A program made the position numbers and the translations under genes. Positions 26,878 through 37,084 of a stretch of DNA of 64,000 nt are shown piece by piece (within the stretch, counting starts at the first letter, position 1; the number at the start of each line of letters is the position of its first letter). This DNA comes from Prochlorococcus sp. AG-363-P08 (lineage in GTDB: Bacteria > Cyanobacteriota > Cyanobacteriia > PCC-6307 > Cyanobiaceae), in the NCBI GenBank assembly GCA_003278195.1, contig QCGE01000003.1:62001-126000 (forward strand), written 5' to 3'. The notes under the pieces were generated by a model that saw only the letters and a program-made list of their open reading frames with translations, did not search any database and was not told the DNA's origin.

Positions 26878-28584
26878 ATGTTGTCTCAAGATAATAGTGT
26901 CAGATATAAGCTTGATTTATTACAGCCAAGCACGCAGAAATTTTCTGTAACGGTTAATTGGAACCCTGAACATCTTGATCAAACTATTATAATGCCACTC
27001 TGGACACCAGGTTCTTATACCATTAGAGATTATGTGCAATATTTACACAAATTTAAGGTCATTCAAAATGGCCAGGAAATAGAAGCTGATAGAACTGCCA
27101 CTAATGAGTGGAAAGTAAAACTTATAACTCTAGATTCTATAGAAGTGAAATATGAAATAGAGGCTCATCAAAATACAGTTAGAACATGTTATATAGATAG
27201 TAAATTTGCTTCAATCTGCTCAGCGGCAGCTTTTGTTCAAATACTTGAAAAGAAGGACCAATGTCATTTGATATCAGTAGATAAGCCAAAAGATTGGGTT
27301 TTGCATACCCCTCTAATTTTTGATAAATATTATAGAGCAGCTAATTATGATGAACTTGTAGACTCTCCGTTCCTTTCAGGTAATTCAGAAGTTTATAACT
27401 TTATAATAAAGGGTTATAATCATCAGTTAATTGTATTTGGTAATGAAATATATAAACTTCCTAGTTCAATATACGATGACATTATAGCTATTTGTAATTC
27501 CACCTGTGACTTGTTGAATATGCCTCCGCCTTCTGAGAATAGATATCAATTTTATCTGCAATTATTAGATAAAGGTTATGGTGGACTTGAGCATGATAAC
27601 TGTTGTGTACTTGAATATTCATGGAAACAGATATATGATTCTAATGGTTATAGAAAGCTTCTACAACTAATTGGCCATGAGTACTTACATCAGTGGAATA
27701 TACGAAGATTAAGACCACATGTATTTTTACAATATAACTACTCAGAACCTGTATTGAGTAATTGTTTGTGGTTTGCAGAAGGTGTCACTAGCTACTTTGA
27801 TCTAACTCTTCCCTATATTTCAGGGATTTCAAGTGAAGCTGATTTAAGAGCTGATCTATCCAAAGAAATAGACAAATATTTGAAGACCCCAGCTCGCTAT
27901 CATCATAGTCTTTTAGATAGTTCTAAAGAAGCCTGGGTGAAATTATATAGGCAAAATCCTGCCAGTTTTAATTATCAAATTAGTTATTATTTATTAGGTA
28001 CATTAGTTTCTCTGTGCCTTGACATAAGATTAAGATCCTTCAACTCTTCTCTTGCAGAAGTGCTTAGAAAATTGTGGGATAAATTTTCTTCTCCAGGAAA
28101 TGGATATACACTTTCTGACATACTAAAACTAGTTGGTGAAGTTGATATTAGATTGTCCGATGAATTGTCGGAATGGCTTAAAGTACCAAACTCATTAGAA
28201 CTTGAAAGCCATCTATCATTGCTTGGCTATACATTAATCCATGAAGAATGTGAAGAATTTGATTTAGGTCTTTCCTTAAAAGAATCTCAGAATAGTTTCT
28301 ATGTTAAGTCAATCCATGAGGAAGGTTCTGCAAGTTTTTCTGATCTAGCTATTAATGATGAAATAATCTCTATAGGACAAATAAGGATTACATCTCTAAA
28401 AGATTTAAATAGCTATTTTATAAAATATAATCAAGCAGAAATTATATATTCTAGAAATGGGATTATAAATAAAACGAACATAATAAACAAATCGGTTAAA
28501 TCAGGAGATTGGAAAATACTACCCAATCTAGAATCAACTAGTTCTGCACTGCAATTGCGTAATAGATGGTTGACATTTGTCTGA
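26878..28584 (+). CDS. M61 family metallopeptidase with PDZ domain
   Basis: A 568-residue zinc peptidase of family M61 (glycyl-aminopeptidase-like). The zinc motif is H267-E-Y-L-H271 in LIGHEYLHQWNIRRLRP, and the third-ligand region is LWFAEGVTSYFDLTLPY about 40 residues on. An N-terminal beta-rich domain precedes it. The C-terminus has a PDZ-like segment with the hallmark ...SVKSI region followed by GSASFSDLAINDEIISIGQI. No signal peptide is visible, so it is likely cytoplasmic. Its substrate is unknown. It is a single gene. Confidence 0.9.
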   Translation: MLSQDNSVRYKLDLLQPSTQKFSVTVNWNPEHLDQTIIMPLWTPGSYTIRDYVQYLHKFKVIQNGQEIEADRTATNEWKVKLITLDSIEVKYEIEAHQNTVRTCYIDSKFASICSAAAFVQILEKKDQCHLISVDKPKDWVLHTPLIFDKYYRAANYDELVDSPFLSGNSEVYNFIIKGYNHQLIVFGNEIYKLPSSIYDDIIAICNSTCDLLNMPPPSENRYQFYLQLLDKGYGGLEHDNCCVLEYSWKQIYDSNGYRKLLQLIGHEYLHQWNIRRLRPHVFLQYNYSEPVLSNCLWFAEGVTSYFDLTLPYISGISSEADLRADLSKEIDKYLKTPARYHHSLLDSSKEAWVKLYRQNPASFNYQISYYLLGTLVSLCLDIRLRSFNSSLAEVLRKLWDKFSSPGNGYTLSDILKLVGEVDIRLSDELSEWLKVPNSLELESHLSLLGYTLIHEECEEFDLGLSLKESQNSFYVKSIHEEGSASFSDLAINDEIISIGQIRITSLKDLNSYFIKYNQAEIIYSRNGIINKTNIINKSVKSGDWKILPNLESTSSALQLRNRWLTFV

Positions 28585-28758
28585 TAACAAAATAATAGAA
28601 ACCTTTATAAATGCTTTTTTGCGGCTGCTTTTTGTATTTACTCAAATATAATTGATATTTTGTGCTTAAGGTCTGATATCATTAAAAAAACAAATCCTAA
28701 AATCTAAACTCCTTTCCAATGACATGGGCCTTTTAATTTTTGTAATACGTCTTTACTA

Positions 28759-30369
28759 ATGGATTTTCCAGATTTTTCCTTAGAGAACAAGAACCTGCAA
28801 TGGCAAAGATTCTGTGACCTTCAGTGGTATTCAGAAAAACTCGGATTTTGGTTGGATGTAAGTCGTATGCATTTAAATTCCAATCAACTTATCTCACTCG
28901 AAAAACGATTTACGAAAGCATTTGAAGCAATTCAGCAACTTGAAAAGGGTGAATTTTCAAACATAGATGAGAACCGACAGGTAGGACACTATTGGCTGAG
29001 AAATAACCAACTAGCACCATCTGTCACTATTAAAGAATCTATTGCTGATGAGATAGATGAAATTGAATGCTTTTCTCAATCAATTTTATCTTCTGAATTA
29101 AACAGTTTTAATAATGAAAAATTTACAGACGTAATCTGGATTGGTATTGGTGGAAGTAGCCTTGGTCCCGTTCTATTGATTAACGCTCTTGCTTCAGCCC
29201 CAACAAAACTCAGATTTCACTTCTTAGATAATGTAGATCCAGATGGGATAAGTGATACTCTTAATAATTTAGATGATCGGCTAAAAACAACACTGTTCGT
29301 TGTAGTTAGTAAGTCGGGCGGTACTCCAGAACCAAGAATAACAATGGATCAAATTAGAAATAAATTCGAATCTATTGGGGGGCCATGGAATAAGCATGCA
29401 ATAGCAATTACTATGAAAGGTAGCAAGTTAGATTTAAAAGCACAGAATGAAAATTGGCTAGCCAGTTTTGACTGTCCTATTTGGGTAGGCGGTAGAACTA
29501 GTATAACCAGTGCTGTCGGCCTTCTACCTGCATGTCTTACAGGAATTGATATACGTAAATTTCTTAGTGGATCATCTCTAATGGATGAATATACAAGGAA
29601 TCAGTCAATTCTTAAAAATCCAGCTGCTTTACTAGCTTCCGTTTGGTATTTTGCTGGAGATGGTAAAGGCCTTAAAGATATGGTTGTATTACCATACAAA
29701 GATAAATTAGAGGTTTTTAGTCGTTATTTACAACAGCTTGTTATGGAGTCATTAGGCAAAGAATATGATCGTTCTGGTCAACGAGTAAATCAAGGTATTG
29801 CAGTTTATGGTAATAAGGGCTCAACAGATCAGCACGCATACGTTCAACAGTTAAGAGATGGAATAGATAACTTTTTTGTTACCTTTGTAGAAGTTTTAAA
29901 GGATTCAAATCAAATCCCTCAAGTTAATGGTGATTTACCTGGAGACTATTTATCAGGTTTTTTACATGGCACAAGAGACGCCTTATCTGAAGGTGGTCGT
30001 CAGAGTATTACACTTACCCTTAATCAACTAGATGCTGAATCCTTAGGCGCATTAATTGCTTTATTTGAACGAGCCGTAGGCCTATATGCTGAATTAATAA
30101 ACGTAAATGCATACAATCAACCAGGAGTAGAGGCAGGTAAAAATGCAGCTGCTGACTTACTTAAACTGCAAGATTCAATAATTGATCTTCTATCTGATAA
30201 TAAAAAGAGATCTTTAAAGGAAATATGTCTAGATATTCCGCACTCTTCAATTGAATCAACATATTTAATTTTAAGACATCTTATTGCTAACAATAAAAGT
30301 TACAATCAGGAAGGGAATATAAGTAACCCATCTGGTTTGATTTTTTATAAAACTAACAAACTATATTAA
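28759..30369 (+). CDS. pgi: Glucose-6-phosphate isomerase
   Basis: A 536-residue Pgi linking glucose 6-phosphate and fructose 6-phosphate. Motifs are [18 protein letters not shown] near residue 130, [18 protein letters not shown] near residue 190, and the catalytic segments [17 protein letters not shown] and [15 protein letters not shown]. In this organism it connects the Calvin and oxidative pentose phosphate pathways with glycogen and osmolyte precursors. The final 17 bp overlap the 3' end of convergent leuS. Confidence 0.97.
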   Translation: MDFPDFSLENKNLQWQRFCDLQWYSEKLGFWLDVSRMHLNSNQLISLEKRFTKAFEAIQQLEKGEFSNIDENRQVGHYWLRNNQLAPSVTIKESIADEIDEIECFSQSILSSELNSFNNEKFTDVIWIGIGGSSLGPVLLINALASAPTKLRFHFLDNVDPDGISDTLNNLDDRLKTTLFVVVSKSGGTPEPRITMDQIRNKFESIGGPWNKHAIAITMKGSKLDLKAQNENWLASFDCPIWVGGRTSITSAVGLLPACLTGIDIRKFLSGSSLMDEYTRNQSILKNPAALLASVWYFAGDGKGLKDMVVLPYKDKLEVFSRYLQQLVMESLGKEYDRSGQRVNQGIAVYGNKGSTDQHAYVQQLRDGIDNFFVTFVEVLKDSNQIPQVNGDLPGDYLSGFLHGTRDALSEGGRQSITLTLNQLDAESLGALIALFERAVGLYAELINVNAYNQPGVEAGKNAAADLLKLQDSIIDLLSDNKKRSLKEICLDIPHSSIESTYLILRHLIANNKSYNQEGNISNPSGLIFYKTNKLY

Positions 30370-32953
30370 TTAACTTTTGGGGAATATAGATTACCTTCTT
30401 AATTCTTCCATCTGCAATCCATTTTTTGCCAATATCACTTTCGGTTACTAATTTTTTTATCTGTTCTTGTTCTAATTTTGTGTTGACATTTATTTTACCT
30501 CTTACTTTGCCATTTATTTGTATTACAAGTTCGAATGTATCCTTAACTAGTGCTGATTTATCGTAAATAGGCCAGGCTTCTTGATGTATAGATGTTTTAT
30601 TACCAAGCGTGATCCAAAATTCTTCAGAGATGTGTGGTGCAAATGGAGCTAGTAATGATACAAGTGTATATATTGCTTCTTTTAAAATCGGCTGTGATAC
30701 CTTATGGTAATATTGATTGATCGAATTAGTTAATTTCATTAGCTCTGATATTGCTGTATTAAACTGAGGATTTTCTCTTAAATCTTTTGTTGTCTCATTA
30801 ATAGCAGTGTGGACAAGTGCTCTTAGCAATTTATCATCTTTGCTTGTATCTTTAGTTATGATTCCACTACTATCAATGACATATTGATTCACTAGTTTCC
30901 AAAGTCGATTTATAAATCTGTATTGACCCTCTACATCGGCATCATCCCACTCAAGATCTTTTTCTGGTGGTGCTTTGAATAGAATAAACAATCTTGCAGT
31001 ATCTGCTCCATATTTATCAATTACAGATGCTGGATCTATACCGTTATATTTGGACTTAGACATCTTCTCGTATATTATACTTAGTGATTCACCTGTGACA
31101 GGATCTTTTGGATTGATAGGATCTGCAATGTCCTCTAATTTGACATAACTTCCTGTTTGTATGTTTTTATAGGTTATACCCTGAACCATGCCTTGTGTTA
31201 GAAGTCGTTTAAATGGCTCCTTAAAACTTACTAAACTTTGGTCATATAACACTTTTGTAAAAAACCTAGAATAGAGAAGGTGAAGGATTGCATGCTCTAT
31301 ACCTCCTACATACTGATCTACAGGTAGCCATGTATTAGCTTTATTAGTTTCAAATGGATTGTTTATATTTGTGGGATCTGTATATCTTAAGTAATACCAT
31401 GATGAACAGATAAATGTATCCATTGTGTCTTCTTCTGGTGATGCTTCTTTATTACATTTTGGACAATTTACAGATGGTTGATGATTGGTAGAAATTTGAT
31501 CTTTTTCGTGTGAAACCGAATCCATATTTCTGCTATTCCTAACAAGAACTGGTAATTGATCTTCTGGTACAGGTACTGGGCCACAATCTTTACAATGAAT
31601 AATTGGTATAGGGCAACCCCATCTCCTTTGCCTAGATATTAACCAGTCTCTTAGCCTGTATTGTGTTTTATTACTTGCCCAGGCTTCTTCTGCTCCTTTT
31701 ATTATTATCCTTTTACTGGCTGTCTGAGAATCCAGACCGGTAAAATCACCAGAATTTATTGTTATTCCAGATTCTATATAAGGAAGAGACACTTCTGATT
31801 CTTTATTCGAATCTGTACTTATAACTTGAGATATTTTTAGGTTATTTCTCTTGGCAAATTCATAGTCTCTAGTATCATGTGCTGGGACTCCCATAACAGC
31901 ACCTGAACCGTAATCATCTAAAACATAGTCTCCTATCCATATAGGTATTTCTTCATTTGAAAGGGGATTTATAACATATGTACCTAATGGAACACCCTGT
32001 TTCTCTGTGGTATCTGAAGTTCTCTCAAGTTCAGTCATTGCCGAAACTTTTGAAATAAATTTATTTACTACCTGTTTGTTAGCTGATGTGGTTAACTCTT
32101 TTACTAGTGAATTTTCTGGTGCTAATGCTATGTATGAAACTCCATAGAGAGTGTCTGGGCGTGTAGTAAAAACTGTTATTTTTTTTTGTTCATGGCCCCT
32201 GACTTTGAAATCTATGCATGCCCCTTTTGACCTACCTATCCAATTAGCTTGCATTGTTTTTACTCTTTCGGGCCAACCTTCTAATTCATTAAGATCATTT
32301 ATTAGCCTCTCTCCATATGATGTAATTTTAAGAAACCACTGCTTTAGTAATTTTTTTTCGACTATGGCTCCAGACCTCCATGATTTTCCTTCTGAGTCCA
32401 CCTGTTCATTCGCTAGTACAGTTTTATCAACTGGATCCCAATTGACATATGCTTCTTTTTGATAGGCAAGTCCAGCTTTATAGAATTTAAGAAATATAGC
32501 TTGAGTCCACTTGTAATAGTCTGGTTTGCATGTGGTTATTTCCTTTGACCAATCAACGGATAATCCTAATCGCTTTAACTGAGCTTTCATTTGTTTTATA
32601 TTGATATCAGTCCATTCTTCGGGGTTTATGCCTCTCTGAATAGCAGCATTTTCAGCTGGCAAACCAAAAGCGTCCCAACCCATTGGCTGTAAAACCTTAT
32701 AACCTGACATTTTGTAATGTCTACTTAGTACGTCAGTAATTACATAATTTCTAACATGTCCCATATGTAATGTCCCAGATGGGTATGGGAACATAGACAG
32801 GGCATAATATTTTTTCTCATCTGGCTTTGGTTCTTCGGTTAAGTCCGCTTTATTGTCCTCCCAAGTTTTCTGCCATTTCTCCTCTATATGCTTATGGTCA
32901 TAGCGTTGGCCAGATTCACTTGTGCCTTCATTACCATTTACTGCTTTGATCAC
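30353..32953 (-). CDS. leuS: Leucyl-tRNA synthetase
   Basis: An 866-residue class I synthetase. The HIGH motif is [12 protein letters not shown] near residue 60 and the KMSKS motif is [14 protein letters not shown] near residue 630. The connective peptide 1 editing domain has the threonine-rich TTRPDTLYG segment and [15 protein letters not shown]. Zn-type Cys pairs occur in [10 protein letters not shown] and [12 protein letters not shown]. The ATG is preceded on this strand by a large perfect hairpin (see separate entry), which may shape the leader. Confidence 0.97.
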   Translation of the reverse strand: MIKAVNGNEGTSESGQRYDHKHIEEKWQKTWEDNKADLTEEPKPDEKKYYALSMFPYPSGTLHMGHVRNYVITDVLSRHYKMSGYKVLQPMGWDAFGLPAENAAIQRGINPEEWTDINIKQMKAQLKRLGLSVDWSKEITTCKPDYYKWTQAIFLKFYKAGLAYQKEAYVNWDPVDKTVLANEQVDSEGKSWRSGAIVEKKLLKQWFLKITSYGERLINDLNELEGWPERVKTMQANWIGRSKGACIDFKVRGHEQKKITVFTTRPDTLYGVSYIALAPENSLVKELTTSANKQVVNKFISKVSAMTELERTSDTTEKQGVPLGTYVINPLSNEEIPIWIGDYVLDDYGSGAVMGVPAHDTRDYEFAKRNNLKISQVISTDSNKESEVSLPYIESGITINSGDFTGLDSQTASKRIIIKGAEEAWASNKTQYRLRDWLISRQRRWGCPIPIIHCKDCGPVPVPEDQLPVLVRNSRNMDSVSHEKDQISTNHQPSVNCPKCNKEASPEEDTMDTFICSSWYYLRYTDPTNINNPFETNKANTWLPVDQYVGGIEHAILHLLYSRFFTKVLYDQSLVSFKEPFKRLLTQGMVQGITYKNIQTGSYVKLEDIADPINPKDPVTGESLSIIYEKMSKSKYNGIDPASVIDKYGADTARLFILFKAPPEKDLEWDDADVEGQYRFINRLWKLVNQYVIDSSGIITKDTSKDDKLLRALVHTAINETTKDLRENPQFNTAISELMKLTNSINQYYHKVSQPILKEAIYTLVSLLAPFAPHISEEFWITLGNKTSIHQEAWPIYDKSALVKDTFELVIQINGKVRGKINVNTKLEQEQIKKLVTESDIGKKWIADGRIKKVIYIPQKLINIVC

Positions 32954-32969
32954 GTTTCAGACAGTAAGT

Positions 32970-33025
32970 TCAACAGTGTTATTAAAATCCTTTATAAGGA
33001 TTTTAATAATCTTACTCGCTGTTGA
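32970..33025 (-). promoter_or_regulatory. Large nested inverted repeat in the leuS leader
   Basis: Inner arms TTATTAAAATCCTT (32979-32992) and AAGGATTTTAATAA (32996-33009) are perfect 14-bp complements around the 3-base loop TAT. Outer arms TCAACAG (32970-32976) and CTGTTGA (33019-33025) are perfect 7-bp complements. The element starts 17 bp before the leuS ATG and lies in the 160-bp gap between leuS and the divergent 175-residue gene. It may be an operator dyad, or an RNA stem in the leuS 5' leader. No T-box features are seen. Confidence 0.6.
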
Positions 33026-33113
33026 GCAATATGACTTATTAAGTTTTGACATCCTTATATAGATGTACTAAGTTTTAGTTGGATTTCTATAAGCTGAATA
33101 ATTGATTTAGACG

Positions 33114-33641
33114 ATGAATTACCTGAAGATCAAAATGTTTCTAAGGAGATTTGCAAACAATACTACTACTAGTATTGTTGTTAGTAATGCAGAAGCTAAA
33201 ACATCCAAAGTAATAGAGGCTGAGAACCTTCAGAGAAAAATCCAAGAATTAGATACTAAAATTGAGTTTTATACTAAATGTTTTACTGAGGCACAAGGAA
33301 TTAACATAAGATCTTATCTGAATCAGAATAATGGACTTTTCAATAGGATGCAGACACAGTTCTACAGAAAGATGGCACAAAACTCATCTAGTTGGTATTT
33401 ATCAGAACTAAAGGATTTACTCAATAAACGCTCAAAATTTCAGAAACAATACGATATTTTAATAGGTGTTTATTGGATCAAACTTATCAAGAGACTATTT
33501 TCATTATTGCTTTTAGCAATAAGTCTTATGTCCCTGTTGTTTCTAGTTTTAATGGGAATTATCACTGCGCTTTACTTATTGCCAATTATTATTATATTTA
33601 GTATTATCTTCTTTTACCTTAAGAAAAAAAATATATTCTAG
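33114..33641 (+). CDS. Uncharacterised coiled-coil membrane protein
   Basis: A 175-residue protein I do not recognise. The N-terminal two thirds are polar and predicted helical, rich in Lys, Gln and Glu (EAENLQRKIQELDTKIEFYT), and then a Leu/Ile-rich C-terminus from about residue 125 forms two closely spaced transmembrane helices (FSLLLLAISLMSLLFLVLMG; LYLLPIIIIFSIIFFYL) with a lysine-rich end. Cytoplasmic coiled coil with a membrane hairpin is the likely topology. The ATG at 33114 is the first good start; another Met at residue 8 (MFLRRFANN) is possible. It lies 63 bp upstream of dapF on the same strand. Confidence 0.7.
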   Translation: MNYLKIKMFLRRFANNTTTSIVVSNAEAKTSKVIEAENLQRKIQELDTKIEFYTKCFTEAQGINIRSYLNQNNGLFNRMQTQFYRKMAQNSSSWYLSELKDLLNKRSKFQKQYDILIGVYWIKLIKRLFSLLLLAISLMSLLFLVLMGIITALYLLPIIIIFSIIFFYLKKKNIF

Positions 33642-33704
33642 TGTATTCGAATCCGCTTGGCTCATATTACCTGCTATAGTATGAGGTATATTATTAATTA
33701 GATA

Positions 33705-34562
33705 ATGCAGAATATTATCCCCTTCTTTAAGTATACCGGAATTGGAAATGATTTCGTCATTTTTAATTGTCTTGAATTTGACGATAAGACAATTGAATCA
33801 TTAGAGAATAAATCTTTTGCAAAAAGAATATGTAATAGACATTTTGGGATAGGTTCAGATGGGATTCTTCTTTTAAGGAATCCTACAACTAATTCTCACT
33901 ATAGAATGTCAGTTATCAACTCTGATGGTACTCATGCCGAGATGTGCGGGAATGGAATACGTTGTCTTGCTAAATACATAATTGATTATGGTCTATGCGA
34001 GGATAACAGTGAACTAGTCATAGAAACATCATCAGGATTAAAATCTATATCAGTCAACCCCGATAAACAGATTACAGTAGATATGGGTAAACCTTATCTA
34101 GATCCAGTTAACATTCCAACCCTTTTTGCACAAATTAATGGACTACCACAAGGTGAATTAATTTTTAATGGCAAATCATATAAAGCTGCAGCTGTAGGAA
34201 TGGGAAATCCTCATTTAGTAATACCTATTCCGAATTTCGAGAGTATAGATTTAACAGTATTAGGCCCATTATTTGAAGTCCACTCTGCTTTTCCATCCAA
34301 GACCAATGTTCATTTTGTCCAAATTACAGATAAGAATCAAGTAAAAGTTAAAGTATGGGAGAGAGGATCAGGTCCAACCCTTGCCTGTGGTACAGGAGCA
34401 TGTGCAACCCTAGTGGCTTGTTATTTATTAGGTCTTACAGAAAACTCTTCAAATATAATTCTGCCAGGCGGTAAATTATTTGTAAGTTGGCCAACTATTG
34501 ATTCGGCAGTTCAGATGACTGGTTCAGCAGAGTATCTTTTCCGAGGTGAAATAAACTTGTAA
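33705..34562 (+). CDS. dapF: Diaminopimelate epimerase
   Basis: A 285-residue PLP-independent epimerase converting LL- to meso-diaminopimelate for lysine and peptidoglycan. The two catalytic Cys occur in HAEMCGNGIRCLAKY and TLACGTGACATLVA. FFKYTGIGNDFVIFN is the usual N-terminal signature and VWERGSGPTLACGTG precedes the second Cys. It is probably transcribed alone or with the upstream membrane protein gene. Confidence 0.96.
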   Translation: MQNIIPFFKYTGIGNDFVIFNCLEFDDKTIESLENKSFAKRICNRHFGIGSDGILLLRNPTTNSHYRMSVINSDGTHAEMCGNGIRCLAKYIIDYGLCEDNSELVIETSSGLKSISVNPDKQITVDMGKPYLDPVNIPTLFAQINGLPQGELIFNGKSYKAAAVGMGNPHLVIPIPNFESIDLTVLGPLFEVHSAFPSKTNVHFVQITDKNQVKVKVWERGSGPTLACGTGACATLVACYLLGLTENSSNIILPGGKLFVSWPTIDSAVQMTGSAEYLFRGEINL

Positions 34563-34688
34563 ATATTATTTGATTATAATCACTAGTATTTCCTATTAAT
34601 AAGCAATAGATGACAACAAGCAATTTTTAGATATTACTTGCCTATTCATACTAATTTCCTGTATTATTAGCTTAATGGTCCTAACCAG

Positions 34689-35879
34689 ATGCTTAGAGAG
34701 ATTTACTGTGATGCAAGTGCTACAACTCCACCATTGAAAGAAGTTATAGAACAAGTTTCCCTAGTACAAAGGGATTTTTGGGCTAACCCCTCCAGTATTC
34801 ATAATCAAGGGCTATTAGCCGCAGAGATTCTAGAAAGAAGTCGTTTGTCTATAGCGAATAATTTAGGAGCTTATCCAGAACAGGTTTTATTCACTTCTGG
34901 AGCTACTGAGTCAATTAACCTTGCTTTGCTTCGAGCAACAGAAAATTTAGATAAAGGGAGGCTTATCATTTCTTCGGTAGAACATTCATCCGTTGAAATT
35001 GTCTCCACAAAACTAAAGAAAAATGGATGGGAAGTATCTCATTGGCCTGTAGATCATTTTGGACGAGTTAAATTGTCCTTATTAGATGATATTCTTTCAG
35101 CACCAACTAAGTTGGTTTCCATGATTTGGGGCCAGTCAGAAATTGGTACCATTCAACCAATACACCAGATTGGAAGAGAATGTCGAAAAAGAGGAATCAT
35201 ATTTCACGTCGATGCCTCTCAAGTTTTGAGCCAAGGTTATTTTAACTGGAATAGTCTACCTATAGACTTGTTAAGTGCCTCTGGTCACAAGATTAGAGGT
35301 CCTAAAGGAATTGGTCTTTTATTAATAAGAAATCCTGAAATTATATTTCCTCAATATTTTAAAGGTAGCCAAAAAGCTAACTTTCGTCCAGGAACTGAAT
35401 CTGTCTCCTTAATATCGGGGCTTTCTTTAGCTATATCGAATTTGTGTAAAACTACATCCATAATTACTCCAGAATGTATTCCTGGCAACCATAATGTAAA
35501 TAATCTGACCCTAGGCTTACGAAGACAACTTGAAAATATTAGCAATCTTTCCTTTACAGGCGATCCTATTAATAGATTGCCTCACCATATTTCATTTGTT
35601 TTAGTTGATTGCAATTCAAAGCCTATTAATGGGAGAGGTTTTGTGCGCTTACTATCAAAATTAGGGGTATACGCAAGTAATGGCTCAGCGTGTGATTCAA
35701 GTTCCAATGATCCTAGCCGCATACTTGAAGCAATTAAAGTTGATAGGTCACTTTGGAAATCTGGGGTAAGACTTAGTTTGGGCGACTGGCTAACTTATGA
35801 GGATACACAACAGCTTCCTAAGCTTATATGTACTGCTATTGGCAATGCTAGTAAGATAGAAAATAGTAAATACTATTAG
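34689..35879 (+). CDS. Cysteine desulfurase family aminotransferase
   Basis: A 396-residue class V PLP enzyme of the NifS/IscS type. Landmarks are IYCDASATTPP at the N-terminus, LFTSGATESINLALLRA near residue 70, FHVDASQVLSQG for the PLP-binding Asp, LLSASGHKIRGPKGIGLL with PLP-Lys K201, and the active-loop Cys C335 in SNGSACDSSSNDPSRIL. The loop matches IscS-like enzymes, so it can probably mobilise cysteine sulfur for Fe-S or tRNA thiolation. Paralogues (SufS) are expected elsewhere. It is 6 bp upstream of a DUF1995 gene. Confidence 0.88.
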   Translation: MLREIYCDASATTPPLKEVIEQVSLVQRDFWANPSSIHNQGLLAAEILERSRLSIANNLGAYPEQVLFTSGATESINLALLRATENLDKGRLIISSVEHSSVEIVSTKLKKNGWEVSHWPVDHFGRVKLSLLDDILSAPTKLVSMIWGQSEIGTIQPIHQIGRECRKRGIIFHVDASQVLSQGYFNWNSLPIDLLSASGHKIRGPKGIGLLLIRNPEIIFPQYFKGSQKANFRPGTESVSLISGLSLAISNLCKTTSIITPECIPGNHNVNNLTLGLRRQLENISNLSFTGDPINRLPHHISFVLVDCNSKPINGRGFVRLLSKLGVYASNGSACDSSSNDPSRILEAIKVDRSLWKSGVRLSLGDWLTYEDTQQLPKLICTAIGNASKIENSKYY

Positions 35880-35885
35880 AGGATT

Positions 35886-36521
35886 GTGCAAGGATTACCA
35901 AAAGACTTAGATGAAGCGAAAAAGATGCTTTTTCTATCCTCTAAAAACTCATTACAATCGTCGTCTAATAAAAGATGGGAAGTAAATCTCAAATTTGAGG
36001 GTTTAAAGATATCTTCTTTAATTAATACTTTGAGCAAAGAATTAGTTAATTCTAATTATAACCATATTTTATCATATCCAGATATGGGTGCTACCGCATT
36101 GTCAAAACGAGATTATCCAGAGATGAAAGACTTAACATATACCTTTAAGGAGCTCAGTAAAGCATTACCTAATGAGAAACTTCCAAAGATCCTTATAGCA
36201 GTAAACCCTCAACCCTTTGATTACGAGGAATTTGAAGAACTAGTTACTAACTTTGAGGGAACAGTATTAATGGTAAATGGACGTCTTGAAGATACTATTG
36301 TTGGTGTCGGAAGCGTAGCTAGAGAACGCCGAAAAAGATTTACTAACTCCTGGAAAAATTCATTTTGGCTAGAACCACTAAAAGACGGCGCTTTAATGCA
36401 TGCATATCCAGACGAATGGTCATTATTTAAGAATACTCAGCTAGGTTATAAATTCATTTCATCATTTTCTAGTAAGCCGAATTCTGAAGAAGTATTCGAG
36501 TCACTTATTGATTCACCATAG
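35886..36521 (+). CDS. DUF1995 family protein
   Basis: A 211-residue protein that fits the DUF1995 family of cyanobacteria and chloroplasts. Recognisable features are GLPKDLDEAKKM at the N-terminus, LSYPDMGATALSKRDYPEM in the centre, LIAVNPQPFDYEEFEEL and VGSVARERRKRFTNSW. Related plastid proteins include adenylate-kinase-fused and LPA3-type assembly proteins, which hints at a photosystem role, but no function can be claimed. It starts with GTG at 35886, 6 bp after the desulfurase stop, so it is probably cotranscribed. Confidence 0.8.
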   Translation: MQGLPKDLDEAKKMLFLSSKNSLQSSSNKRWEVNLKFEGLKISSLINTLSKELVNSNYNHILSYPDMGATALSKRDYPEMKDLTYTFKELSKALPNEKLPKILIAVNPQPFDYEEFEELVTNFEGTVLMVNGRLEDTIVGVGSVARERRKRFTNSWKNSFWLEPLKDGALMHAYPDEWSLFKNTQLGYKFISSFSSKPNSEEVFESLIDSP

Positions 36522-36580
36522 ATGACAGTCCATCTCTTCACTTCTATAATGATTTTATTACTGAAACAAACTGAATTGTT

Positions 36581-37084
36581 ATGTTAAATATAAAAAAGTT
36601 AATCTCACATCCTCTAGATATTGCAGCTATTTCTCTTACTGTGATTTCTATAATAGGAGTTTTATGGAGTCCTAAGATTAGTAATTATATAAAGACACTA
36701 AATTATGAAGAAAAATCATTGTCTATAAAGGTAGATCTCTCCCATTCACCTATAGCTAACCCAATGGAATTTATTGAAACTGTAAAAGACGAAAAAGATA
36801 TTTCAATCGTGATACGAAATCAACCTTCAGGCCAAATAATAGTGGAGGATATCTTAATTATTCATAGTCCATATGTATTAACTCCTGGGTTGTCAAATAC
36901 CCCGATAATTGATAGTAATATTACACACAATCAAACGTTAAGGTTTGATCTTAGAACATCAGGATATTTCACCAAAAAAGGTTATATAGTAAGTGGTACT
37001 GCTTTAAAGATTGGTTCACCTATTACCTTAGAGGGAGATTCATTTAGATTAAAAGGATTCGTTAGTGAGATCAAGTCATACTAA
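36581..37084 (+). CDS. Unknown membrane-anchored protein coupled to dacB
   Basis: A 167-residue protein I do not recognise. Residues about 12-28 (DIAAISLTVISIIGVLWSP) make one membrane anchor; the rest is beta-rich and polar, with a periplasmic look (for example IVIRNQPSGQIIVEDILIIH). Its stop TAA shares the A with the ATG of the next gene (TAATG at 37082-37086), a typical translation re-initiation junction, so it should be made in step with the D-alanyl-D-alanine carboxypeptidase. A DUF4330-like topology, with one helix plus a beta domain, is possible but unproven. Confidence 0.7.
   Translation: MLNIKKLISHPLDIAAISLTVISIIGVLWSPKISNYIKTLNYEEKSLSIKVDLSHSPIANPMEFIETVKDEKDISIVIRNQPSGQIIVEDILIIHSPYVLTPGLSNTPIIDSNITHNQTLRFDLRTSGYFTKKGYIVSGTALKIGSPITLEGDSFRLKGFVSEIKSY

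Noticed and set aside
32954-33113. T-box or other riboswitch upstream of leuS
   Set aside because: No T-box sequence or specifier-loop pattern is seen; only a simple nested hairpin is present.
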